Shown here: one piece after another, positions 1-5,489 of the stretch
Numbering within the stretch: position 1 is the first letter of the stretch
Layout of the letters: every line of letters starts with the position of its first letter
Source: Bacillota bacterium
GTDB lineage: Bacteria; Bacillota; Clostridia; Clostridiales; Caloramatoraceae
DNA: 13,110 nt
Direction of reading: 5' to 3'
NCBI GenBank assembly: GCA_023415335.1
Contig: JAEZLD010000061.1
Coordinates: forward strand, 1 to 13,110
The notes under the pieces: model-generated
Told to the model about the DNA's origin: nothing
Databases searched by the model: none
The model's input: only the letters and a program-made list of their open reading frames with translations
Position numbers and translations under genes: made by a program

Positions 1-139
1 TCTCCTCACCGCTTGTGGCTGCGGAGGCTATATAGAACATGCCACCTAAACCTTGTTTTTCAACCATATCCTTAAACACAAATTCTGCCATAGGCGACCT
101 GCATATGTTCCCATGGCAGACAAATAAAACCCTTATCAA
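1..139 (-). CDS. Low-molecular-weight protein tyrosine phosphatase, N-terminal part (runs off the left edge)
   Basis: The minus strand reads 46 codons from a TTG at 139 to the window edge. The protein begins I-R-V-L-F-V-C-H-G-N-I-C-R-S-P-M-A-E-F, which holds the CxxxxCRS phosphate-binding loop (C8 nucleophile, R14) of low-molecular-weight tyrosine phosphatases. The family removes phosphate from phosphotyrosine; related ArsC enzymes reduce arsenate, but they usually carry a CTHNSCRS-like loop, so a general phosphatase is the better call. TTG is chosen because family members normally start Met-Ile-Lys/Arg-Val, TTG lies exactly at that Met, and GGGAGGTGG lies about 7 bases upstream. No ATG precedes the loop in this frame. 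The C-terminal catalytic Asp is outside the window. The upstream sequence is debris of another gene, so expression is uncertain. Confidence 0.82.
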   Translation of the reverse strand, partial: MIRVLFVCHGNICRSPMAEFVFKDMVEKQGLGGMFYIASAATSGEE

Positions 140-281
140 AATAAGGCCACCTCCCAAAATACACTGCCCTGCATCAATTCAATCACCGCCAAAAGAACGC
201 CCTTTTGTTTCAGACATCCCTTGCAGGAATTCTTTACTCCACAGTTTTCACAACAGCTATTTCCGCAGATATCTTACTCAT
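140..281 (-). pseudogene. Degraded small cysteine-rich protein gene
   Basis: An ATG at 281 with an AGAGG motif upstream opens a 15-codon frame that ends quickly. One frame over, the DNA reads D-I-C-G-N-S-C-C-E-N-C-G-V-K-N-S-C-K-G-C from 273. A further frame from 196 reads S-F-G-G-D-stop-I-D-A-G-Q-C-I-L-G-G-G. Together these resemble the start of a small Clostridial family with a CGNxC..C..C..GC..FGGxC..A.C pattern (recalled from memory, not searched). To restore it one needs a base added near 275, a base added near 198, and the TGA at 179-181 changed to a Cys codon. The rest of the family's length is absent, because the phosphatase gene follows directly in the same frame. Sequencing error could explain one indel but hardly all three lesions. 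Confidence 0.55.
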
Positions 282-300
282 AATTATAACCTCTTTTTAT

Positions 301-347
301 TTTTAGAAAACACCCTCATCAGAATTTCTTTTTCTGAAGAGGGTGTT
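301..347 (-). terminator. Rho-independent terminator, minus strand
   Basis: The arms 309-324 and 332-347 pair over 16 positions with one A-A mismatch and a 7-base loop. Read on the minus strand, the stem ends in GTGTT followed by TTCT, giving a short T run. It lies 6 bases after the stop of the gene remnant at 353-487, so it was probably that gene's own terminator. It is also the first clear terminator met by transcripts leaving arsA. Confidence 0.75.
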
Positions 348-352
348 CCGTC

Positions 353-487
353 TTACTTTAGCTTATTTCCATGGGAAAATGCATTTCCAACCTTTTCACC
401 AAGCACATGATAAGCGTTATTGAATGGATCAAAGCTGATTGGCTGTACCTTGGCCACATCAACCCTTCCATGACACACTATACCATA
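353..487 (-). pseudogene. 3' remnant of a gene, possibly flavin-reductase-like
   Basis: The minus strand encodes 44 codons before TAA at 353-355. The end of the frame reads V-D-V-A-K-V-Q-P-I-S-F-D-P-F-N-N and then A-Y-H-V-L-G-E-K-V-G-N-A-F-S-H-G. The pattern of an acidic strand, a Pro-rich loop and a GEKVGxAFxxGKxL ending looks like the C-terminus of flavin reductase (FMN-binding split barrel) proteins, by eye only. An in-frame TAG at 488-490 and the absence of any start show it is not an intact gene. The terminator directly after the stop supports this being a true gene end whose 5' part was lost or scrambled. Assignment to a family is tentative; that it is a coding relic is more secure. Confidence 0.5.
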
Positions 488-559
488 CTATAAAAATATA
501 TATTTCCTTTAACATTGCTCAAATAACAGACTTTGTATACTCACTATTATGCTAACGAT

Positions 560-766
560 TAAGATTCCCGTGACAGTCTAGCAGACAAACACCCCCACTA
601 CATCTTCCTCTCGTCAAATTTCTACATGCACCTTTCACGCATATGGCTCCTTACAGTAACACTCGCTTGTATAGTTCCACCACAACACGAGGCTTAACCA
701 AGGACAACATTTCGACATAAGGCTTCCACTATTAAGAACTCTATCTCTCCATGAAATAGTTCTCTG
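560..766 (-). other. Possible degenerate group II intron 3' end (domain V-like)
   Basis: On the minus strand, GAGCC at 649-645 is followed by an 8-bp stem, AUAUGCGU against GUGCAUGU, closing a GAAAG loop. Past the stem comes GACGAGAGG. This is the layout of bacterial group II intron domain V, whose usual form is GAGCCGUAUGC...GCACGUACGGUUC followed by a GAGAGG-type joint. Here the lower helix is broken: the sequence has AGAAAUUU where ACGGUUC is expected. No maturase reading frame is present, and the frames between arsA and this point are full of stops. I read it as a dead intron fragment. Its edges are not defined, and chance resemblance is possible. Confidence 0.3.
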
Positions 767-2512
767 TTAAAGCTTGAGCAGCCTATCACCATTTACCTGG
801 TCAGCACTCCATGCAATCAATGCAAAGCTTCCATTTGTGTGTTCGTCAACCTTGTTAATCCACTCTACTTCATTGCTTGCCTTAGCTTTCATCAAACTGC
901 TTTCCGGGCTTGCCTGATAGAAGCTCTGGTTTATAACCCACCAATTTGCAGCTATACCAGCACGCTTCAAGTCCTCCTCCAGACGGAGTGCTTCATAAAC
1001 CGGTGTTGCTTCAGGCAGGGTAACTATAACAACCTCGGTTTCTGCACTTTTTAATCTTGGCAGCAAGCCCTTGACTGCTTCTGGCGTTTCACCCTTGGTA
1101 CGCTTAATTTCCTTATCATAGCTTTCGGTGGATTCCAGAAGAAGAAGCGTATGCCCAGTGGGTGCAGTATCAATTACAACAATCTGGTTATCTGCCTTCT
1201 CAACCACCTCTGCAAATGCTCGGAACACAGCTATTTCCTGTGTACAGGGAGAACGTAGGTCTTCCTCGATATAGGCAATATCCTCACTGGAAAGCCCATT
1301 TCCCTTGGCCTTAGAAAGCACCTCATTTTGATACTTTACCAGCTCCTCGTGCTCGTCAATGTGACTCATGGTGATATTATCAGCTGTATCCAGTACAAAT
1401 TTCAGATGGGCTGCCGGGTCTGTGGTAGTAAGGTGTATTTTCTTACCATGTCTCGCCAGCCCCATAGCTATTGCAGCAGCCACTGTGGTCTTTCCAACGC
1501 CACCCTTACCCATGGTAAAGACCACCTTAGTGCCGTTTTTTTCTATAGAATCTATTACATCCTTCAGGGAATGGAGCGTTTCAGCTTTTACCTTATCCTG
1601 GCGGATAACAGTATGGTCGTCCTTTAGCATTGCACGAACATTCTCAAGCCCTGTAATACTGTAGGCTCTAAGAGGTATTCTATAGATTGGTAATGCTTTC
1701 AGTCCTTCAGGCATTGCATTTAATGCAGACTGCTGCTTCTGATATAGCTTCTCTGAGATATCATCATCATGCACTTCCAGCAAACCATTAACAATAAGCA
1801 CCTGATTTTTTATACCCAGCTCGGACAGTTCAACAGATGCTCTCTGTGCTTCCTTAAGGGGAGAATACTCCGGGCTACTTACAAGCACCAACGTTGTACG
1901 GCTTCTATCTGCCAATGTTGCAACAGCTTCTTTATAAACTGCCTTTTTGCCCTCCAGACCTGACAACTGTCCCAGGCAGGAAGCACCGTGGGTGTTTTCA
2001 CTTATAAAATTACTCCATGCAGAGGGAAGCTGCAGCATACGAAGGGTATGGCCGGTAGGCGCTGTATCGAAAATAATGTGGTCAAACCCCTCTTGTATTT
2101 TATCATCCGTAATAAAAGAAGAGAATTCATTAAAGGCTGCAATTTCTACGGTGCAGGAGCCGGAAAGCTGCTCTTCCATGTTGGCAATTACAGCCTCTGG
2201 CATAATACCCCGGTAAGGTGCGATTACACTATCACGGTATTCAGCTGCAGATTGAACAGGGTCCAGGTTTGCAACAGACAGATTCGGTACAGCAGGAATT
2301 ACCTGTGCCTTGTTTGTCAGCTGCATAGAAAATACATCCTGTAAATTAGATGCCGGGTCGGTGCTTATAAGCAGCACCTTCCTTCCATGGTCTACCAGGA
2401 ACATGGCGGTTGCACAGGCAGCAGAGGTTTTGCCAACACCTCCCTTCCCGGTAAAAAAAATATATTTTGTATTTGTAACCTTAGATGGGTCATAAAGCGG
2501 ATAGGACTTCAT
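767..2512 (-). CDS. arsA: Arsenical pump-driving ATPase ArsA
   Basis: The 581-residue protein is a full-length ArsA with two homologous ATPase halves. It hydrolyses ATP to drive arsenite or antimonite export through a membrane partner (ArsB or Acr3). P-loops GKGGVGKT lie at residues 22-29 and 335-342. The DTAPTGHTL switch motif appears in both halves (149-157 and 448-456). The three metalloid-binding cysteines known from E. coli ArsA (113, 172, 422) have counterparts here at C120 (SGSCTVEIAAF), C179 (GASCLG) and C423 (SPCTQEIAVF), so allosteric As(III)/Sb(III) activation should be intact. The start is set by AAGGAGG upstream of the ATG. It is the last intact gene of the arsR-arsD-arsA operon, 101 bases after arsD. 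No pump gene follows within the window. Confidence 0.96.
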   Translation of the reverse strand: MKSYPLYDPSKVTNTKYIFFTGKGGVGKTSAACATAMFLVDHGRKVLLISTDPASNLQDVFSMQLTNKAQVIPAVPNLSVANLDPVQSAAEYRDSVIAPYRGIMPEAVIANMEEQLSGSCTVEIAAFNEFSSFITDDKIQEGFDHIIFDTAPTGHTLRMLQLPSAWSNFISENTHGASCLGQLSGLEGKKAVYKEAVATLADRSRTTLVLVSSPEYSPLKEAQRASVELSELGIKNQVLIVNGLLEVHDDDISEKLYQKQQSALNAMPEGLKALPIYRIPLRAYSITGLENVRAMLKDDHTVIRQDKVKAETLHSLKDVIDSIEKNGTKVVFTMGKGGVGKTTVAAAIAMGLARHGKKIHLTTTDPAAHLKFVLDTADNITMSHIDEHEELVKYQNEVLSKAKGNGLSSEDIAYIEEDLRSPCTQEIAVFRAFAEVVEKADNQIVVIDTAPTGHTLLLLESTESYDKEIKRTKGETPEAVKGLLPRLKSAETEVVIVTLPEATPVYEALRLEEDLKRAGIAANWWVINQSFYQASPESSLMKAKASNEVEWINKVDEHTNGSFALIAWSADQVNGDRLLKL

Positions 2513-2531
2513 AAAAATCCTCCTTTTTAAG

Positions 2532-2549
2532 ATTCAATTTTTTCTATGT
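2532..2549 (-). promoter_or_regulatory. ArsR operator-like element ahead of arsA
   Basis: The minus strand reads ACATAGAAAAAATTGAAT. It differs at three positions from the operator copy ahead of arsR (minus strand 3607-3590) and lies between the arsD-arsA hairpin and the arsA ribosome binding site. Only one ACATAGA half is conserved, so binding may be weak. No convincing promoter was seen with it. Confidence 0.4.
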
Positions 2550-2559
2550 TTAAATATTT

Positions 2560-2597
2560 TTATAACCGATGCTGACAGAAATCAGCATCGGTTATAA
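2560..2597. repeat. Perfect 16-bp inverted repeat between arsD and arsA
   Basis: Arms 2560-2575 and 2582-2597 are exact reverse complements around a 6-base loop. In the minus-strand transcript the hairpin is followed by AAATATTT rather than a clean U run. It begins 16 bases after the arsD stop. It could be an attenuator or mRNA-stability element that lowers arsA relative to arsR and arsD, or a leaky terminator. Confidence 0.8.
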
Positions 2598-2613
2598 GTT
2601 AATTCTTTAGACT

Positions 2614-3147
2614 TTAGCAGCAGGGGCCTCCACAGCAGCATCCTCCCTGAGAAGCATTTTCTTCGGCAATAGTCTCTCCAGTGCCACTGCAGCAGGATTC
2701 CTCGCTGCAACAGCAGTTACCATTTTCAGCAGATACCTCACTGTTGCAACAGCAAGGCTCCTCGGTAGTTGCCTCACCTCCGCAGCAGCAGTCTTGTTTA
2801 TCAGGCACCTGGCTGCAGCATGTCTGTACTCCAAGAATCTCGCCTGGCAGCTCCAGCCAGTTGGTAAATTCCAAATTAGTTGGATAACGTCCTGCAATTA
2901 CAATAATACCATCGACAGCCACAACAGGCAGCTTATCCGGGCCAAACTTCTTCAAATATTCAGCAACAGACTGATTGTTCACAAACTCCATGGGAGCGCT
3001 GGTAAGGTTAAAACGGTCAACAACCGCACCAGCTTCCTTAAGCGTATTCAGCACTGTGGTCACCCTGAGCAATTCTGGATCAATGGATGCACCGCACAGA
3101 CCAGTGGGACAGCACATAGCGGGTTCAAAAATTTGCATTTTTCTCAT
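2614..3147 (-). CDS. arsD: ArsD metallochaperone and repressor with long cysteine-rich C-terminal tail
   Basis: The 177-residue protein has a normal ArsD body (about residues 4-105) and an unusual tail. The As(III)-binding trio C12, C13 and C18 (AMCCPTGLC) is present, which in the family hands metalloid to ArsA; ArsD can also act as a weak repressor. E. coli ArsD is 120 residues with vicinal Cys pairs near its end (112-113 and 119-120). Here the tail from residue 110 holds 18 cysteines in seven groups: CC 110, CCC 120, CCC 132, CCC 145, CC 152, CCC 170 and CC 176, separated by acidic or Gly/Ser linkers. The tail probably buffers metalloid or other soft metals. The start has AGGAGG 8 bases upstream; Met4 is too far from it. 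It lies between arsR and arsA on one transcript. Confidence 0.94.
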   Translation of the reverse strand: MRKMQIFEPAMCCPTGLCGASIDPELLRVTTVLNTLKEAGAVVDRFNLTSAPMEFVNNQSVAEYLKKFGPDKLPVVAVDGIIVIAGRYPTNLEFTNWLELPGEILGVQTCCSQVPDKQDCCCGGEATTEEPCCCNSEVSAENGNCCCSEESCCSGTGETIAEENASQGGCCCGGPCC

Positions 3148-3172
3148 AACAATAGCCTCCTAATATTTATTT

Positions 3173-3190
3173 ATTGAATTTCTTCTATGT
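3173..3190 (-). promoter_or_regulatory. ArsR operator-like element ahead of arsD
   Basis: The minus strand reads ACATAGAAGAAATTCAAT, three positions different from the arsR operator copy. A TAAAAT hexamer lies 4 bases upstream, the same spacing as between the -10 box and the operator of arsR, but no good -35 is visible. A further lone half-site TCTATGT sits at 3227-3233, just after the arsR stop. Confidence 0.42.
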
Positions 3191-3243
3191 TTTGATTTTA
3201 TGAAAGCCTATACTCCATTATTTTCATCTATGTAATGATTCCA

Positions 3244-3576
3244 TTAACAACATTTTTCCCAGTCACATCCCTTTTCCTGGTGACAGATGCAGTTTGCCTT
3301 CTGTGAGTAAATTGTATGCAGTGTATTTTCTAAGGCAGAAAGGGTTTCCTTATCCAATGAGTAGTAGATGTTCTTTCCTTCTCTGCGATCTATAACAATT
3401 TTTGCTTCAATCAATACCTTCATGTCATGAGACAGGGTTGGCTGGGTAATATTGAAGGCCTCCTGAATCTCACAGGCGCAAAGCTCGCCGCATGATAGCA
3501 TATCTACGATTCTCAATCTCTTTGGGTCAGAAATTGCTTTTAGTGCCCTTGCAGTATCTATATAAATCTGTTCCAT
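3244..3576 (-). CDS. arsR: ArsR-family metalloid-responsive repressor
   Basis: The 110-residue winged-helix protein belongs to the ArsR/SmtB family, which leaves DNA when As(III) or Sb(III) binds. The sequence begins with the usual SDPKRLRIVDML helix (16-27). It carries the metalloid site C33-A-C35 within GELCACEI, as in the ELCVCDL motif of ArsR, plus an extra C29. The recognition helix region is ITQPTLSHDMKVL and the wing ends in REGKNIYYSL. The C-terminus is unusually cysteine-rich (C96, C98, C104, C109, C110). The ribosome binding site GAGGTGG lies 3-9 bases before ATG. It is first in the operon and sits directly behind a promoter with a palindrome, so it probably represses itself and the downstream arsD and arsA. 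Confidence 0.95.
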   Translation of the reverse strand: MEQIYIDTARALKAISDPKRLRIVDMLSCGELCACEIQEAFNITQPTLSHDMKVLIEAKIVIDRREGKNIYYSLDKETLSALENTLHTIYSQKANCICHQEKGCDWEKCC

Positions 3577-3587
3577 AAAACCACCTC

Positions 3588-3607
3588 ACATAGATTTTTT
3601 TCTATGT
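3588..3607 (-). promoter_or_regulatory. Palindromic ArsR operator
   Basis: ACATAGA (3588-3594) and TCTATGT (3601-3607) form a perfect 7-bp inverted repeat around six T bases. It begins 4 bases after the -10 box of the arsR promoter and overlaps the likely transcription start, a position suited to repression by ArsR. Two shorter relatives stand before arsD and arsA. Confidence 0.72.
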
Positions 3608-3611
3608 ATAT

Positions 3612-3640
3612 AGCATAATCCTTCTTCCACTATATGTCAA
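3612..3640 (-). promoter_or_regulatory. Sigma-A-type promoter of the ars operon
   Basis: On the minus strand a perfect -35 box TTGACA (3640-3635) is followed after 17 bases by TATGCT (3617-3612) as -10. The spacing is ideal, and the arsR start lies about 35 bases further on. Confidence 0.78.
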
Positions 3641-3674
3641 TAATTAAATTGATATTTATCTATATGTTTTCAAT

Positions 3675-3722
3675 ATAAAATAAATATGCCCGAAGCGATT
3701 GAATTTTATAAAATCACTCCGG
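3675..3722 (-). terminator. Probable terminator of the XRE/GNAT operon, minus strand
   Basis: On the minus strand CCGGAGTGATT (3722-3712) pairs with AATCGCTTCGG (3700-3690) over 11 positions, two of them G-U pairs, with an 11-base AT loop. A T-rich but interrupted tract follows. The G-U pairs form only in the minus-strand transcript, which supports use in that direction. It lies about 90 bases after the acetyltransferase stop. Confidence 0.6.
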
Positions 3723-3810
3723 ACTGTTTGTTTAGTGCTTATCTGGGTATAGTATGCTTCTTAAATATCTTATATAATTGTCCCAACATCTATAATGCAT
3801 AAGTGCTCCA

Positions 3811-4290
3811 CTACAGCAGCTTTTCGCATGCATAATAGTGGTTGCCATACATATCACACTCTCCCATTACCTTAAAGCCTGCTTTCATGTATGTCTTGTA
3901 TGCAGGAATATTTTTGCATGCAACAAGAAGATGAATTGCCGTACATCTCTCTCCCTTTAAGGCACCCTCTATCTGTCTGACCATTTCGTATGCAATTCCT
4001 TTTCCCTGAAACCTGGTGTTTACAACTACCCTTGCAATTTCCCTGACAGCTCCGCTTCTAACCTTCCAATAGTCCAACTCATCCAGCTCGTTTTCATATA
4101 TAACTGAAAGGGCTCCTAATAATTGCTCACTTTCAACCATTACAAACAAATTATTATTCCTATAATCTGTTCCTATTTCTTCCTCCCCGGGATAAAACTC
4201 ATTCCAGGTGCAGAACTCAGTCCCTATTACGGACCTATATAATTCAAGAATTCCTTCTAACTCTGTAGCTGCGGCTCTTCGAAATTCCAT
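3811..4290 (-). CDS. GNAT-family N-acetyltransferase
   Basis: The 159-residue protein has the fold signature of Gcn5-related acetyltransferases, which move an acetyl group from acetyl-CoA to an amine. The acetyl-CoA pyrophosphate loop is R93-F-Q-G-K-G-I-A100 after the strand IARVVVN. Motif B is near N127 to F139 (NIPAYKTYMKAGF), with the usual Tyr and Gly-Phe. The substrate cannot be read from the sequence; ribosomal-protein or small-molecule acetylation are both possible. The start is fixed by GAGGGGAG, about 5 bases upstream. It lies 15 bases after the 67-residue gene and is the last of three co-directional genes. Confidence 0.88.
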   Translation of the reverse strand: MEFRRAAATELEGILELYRSVIGTEFCTWNEFYPGEEEIGTDYRNNNLFVMVESEQLLGALSVIYENELDELDYWKVRSGAVREIARVVVNTRFQGKGIAYEMVRQIEGALKGERCTAIHLLVACKNIPAYKTYMKAGFKVMGECDMYGNHYYACEKLL

Positions 4291-4305
4291 GATGCTCCCC
4301 TCTCA

Positions 4306-4509
4306 CTAATTTTTCTGTGTCCAGGGCCTTGCATCAAGAGGCTCGGTGCATCCCCAGGGCTTTGCAGCCTTGGCAAATAATTTGCCTGAAAATAGTTTAA
4401 ATACAATTGCATACAGGATTTGCATTCCTTTTGAGAACTGTTCTGGTCCGGTAAACTCTCTGGCTTCATGTGAAAAGAAATTATGATCCTCTGCAAATAA
4501 TTCCCCCAT
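4306..4509 (-). CDS. Small protein of unknown function (67 residues)
   Basis: I do not recognise this protein. It begins 17 bases after the XRE regulator stop and ends 15 bases before the acetyltransferase start, a spacing typical of one operon. It is rich in Phe, Lys and Ala, with a central hydrophobic helix (about 29-42, MQILYAIVFKLFSG) and a Trp/Pro-rich end containing one Cys. AGGGA lies 11 bases upstream of the ATG. A second ATG at 4517 in another frame is closer to that AGGGA and opens an 86-codon frame into the acetyltransferase gene, but its composition looks random, so the 67-residue frame is preferred. It could be a small peripheral membrane protein or the tail of a lost larger gene. 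Confidence 0.55.
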   Translation of the reverse strand: MGELFAEDHNFFSHEAREFTGPEQFSKGMQILYAIVFKLFSGKLFAKAAKPWGCTEPLDARPWTQKN

Positions 4510-4526
4510 TTTTTCATACTTCCCTG

Positions 4527-5177
4527 TTATCTTGACTGCAGCTTTCTACTCTTAAAGGCCTTTATTGTAATAAAATCAATCGTTGCGCAGATAACAAAGT
4601 AAACAAGATAGCATATTCCAAGGGTTTTAAATGAATTGCCCATGAGTGGTAGTGGTGCAATTCTCCATGAAAAGCCTCCTAGTATACCGTCCACTATATT
4701 GAATATGCAGGAAATTGGAATAAGCAACAGTATCCAAGCATTAATCACTATAAATGACTTTCTTGCTGAGGTCCTGCTATCTCCGGTTCCGATTATCTGC
4801 CCAACACAAAAGATCATACTCCCTGCAGACATAAGGATAAGACCTACCGCAACAGCAGTTGGAGTCTGTTCTTTAATCCATACCATTACGGCTGCGATTA
4901 GCCCTATAAAATTCAAGGCTGTACCTACAGCTGTAAAAATTCTTGAATCTGGCTTTTTCTCCTTTTCATCTGTACTCTGTTCAATACCCTTTAGAAGATA
5001 ATCTGTTGTGACATCAAAATAATCACTCAAAAGAATGATCTTTTCTATATCAGGGGTGCTTTGTTCACTTTCCCATTTTGATACTGCCTGACGTGATACC
5101 CCTAAGGTATCTGCCAGCTGCTCCTGTGATATTCCCTTTGCTTTTCTTAAGCTTTGTATTCTATCCGCTGTGTTCAT
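4527..5177 (-). CDS. XRE-family transcriptional regulator with C-terminal membrane domain
   Basis: The 216-residue protein starts with a Cro/C1-type helix-turn-helix (residues 5-61; ISQEQLADTLGVSRQAVSKWE holds both helices). It continues through a short charged linker (66-78) into four hydrophobic segments at about 80-100, 108-130, 141-161 and 185-206. Such regulators are thought to sit in the membrane and bind DNA from there; the signal is unknown. The frame is open up to 5276, but the start at 5177 is chosen because AAAGGAG lies 8 bases before it and because the helix-turn-helix begins right after it, as in the family. It leads the unit with the 67-residue protein and the acetyltransferase and is likely self-regulated. 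Confidence 0.9.
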   Translation of the reverse strand: MNTADRIQSLRKAKGISQEQLADTLGVSRQAVSKWESEQSTPDIEKIILLSDYFDVTTDYLLKGIEQSTDEKEKKPDSRIFTAVGTALNFIGLIAAVMVWIKEQTPTAVAVGLILMSAGSMIFCVGQIIGTGDSRTSARKSFIVINAWILLLIPISCIFNIVDGILGGFSWRIAPLPLMGNSFKTLGICYLVYFVICATIDFITIKAFKSRKLQSR

Positions 5178-5221
5178 TTTTGACACTCCTTTCAGATTTG
5201 TTAGTGTCATAATATCAAAAT

Positions 5222-5263
5222 TATCGGTTGCATATCCACCAACGATACATGGTTTTTTGTCAA
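5222..5263 (-). promoter_or_regulatory. Candidate promoter and operator of the XRE operon
   Basis: A perfect -35 box TTGACA lies at 5263-5258 on the minus strand. The best -10 (TGGATA, 5238-5233) is 19 bases away, so the promoter would be weak or activator-dependent. An imperfect palindrome with TATCG and CGATA ends spans 5222-5247 and overlaps that -10, a sensible site for the regulator itself. Confidence 0.35.
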
Positions 5264-5439
5264 CCCATGGTTGCATCCCAGTAAAATCGGGCTTTTTATA
5301 ATTAAATCACATGATTGTACATAATGTATTTAATTCCCCAGGAAGAGGAACTTACTAAAACAAGGTTTAAAAATTTAAGTCAGCCTATTTATCTTATTAT
5401 ACCTTATCATGAAATATCTTGAAACTGTACAAGCTTTTA
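5264..5439. other. Intergenic DNA with no feature seen
   Basis: Between the XRE promoter region and the terminator of the Na/Pi gene the sequence is AT-rich. I found no reading frame with a ribosome binding site, no strong hairpin and no repeat. Confidence 0.6.
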
Positions 5440-5474
5440 TAAAAAAATCTGCACCTTTTTTATAAGGTACAGAT
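5440..5474 (-). terminator. Rho-independent terminator of the Na/Pi cotransporter gene
   Basis: The arms 5447-5457 and 5464-5474 pair over 11 positions with one mismatch around a 6-base loop. On the minus strand a run of seven T bases follows at once. It lies 16 bases after the stop codon of the gene. Confidence 0.88.
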
Positions 5475-5489
5475 ATCTTTAAGTAATAA

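Noticed and set aside
179..181. TGA as a selenocysteine codon in the small Cys-rich gene
   Set aside because: Two further frameshifts break the same gene, and no SECIS-like hairpin was seen just downstream.
39..410. Plus-strand 123-codon open frame at the left edge
   Set aside because: It has no ribosome binding site, and the opposite strand holds the recognisable phosphatase start and gene relics, with sensible protein sequence.
2607..2897. Minus-strand 96-codon frame over the arsD tail, and plus-strand frames rich in Gln over the same place
   Set aside because: They arise from the repeated TGC/TGT codons of the ArsD tail read in other frames.
4257..4517. 86-codon frame overlapping the acetyltransferase start
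   Set aside because: Its composition looks random and it overlaps two better genes, although its ATG is close to AGGGA.
5178..5276. Upstream extension of the XRE regulator by 33 residues
   Set aside because: The extension contains the -35 box and operator candidate, and a clear AAAGGAG serves the start at 5177.
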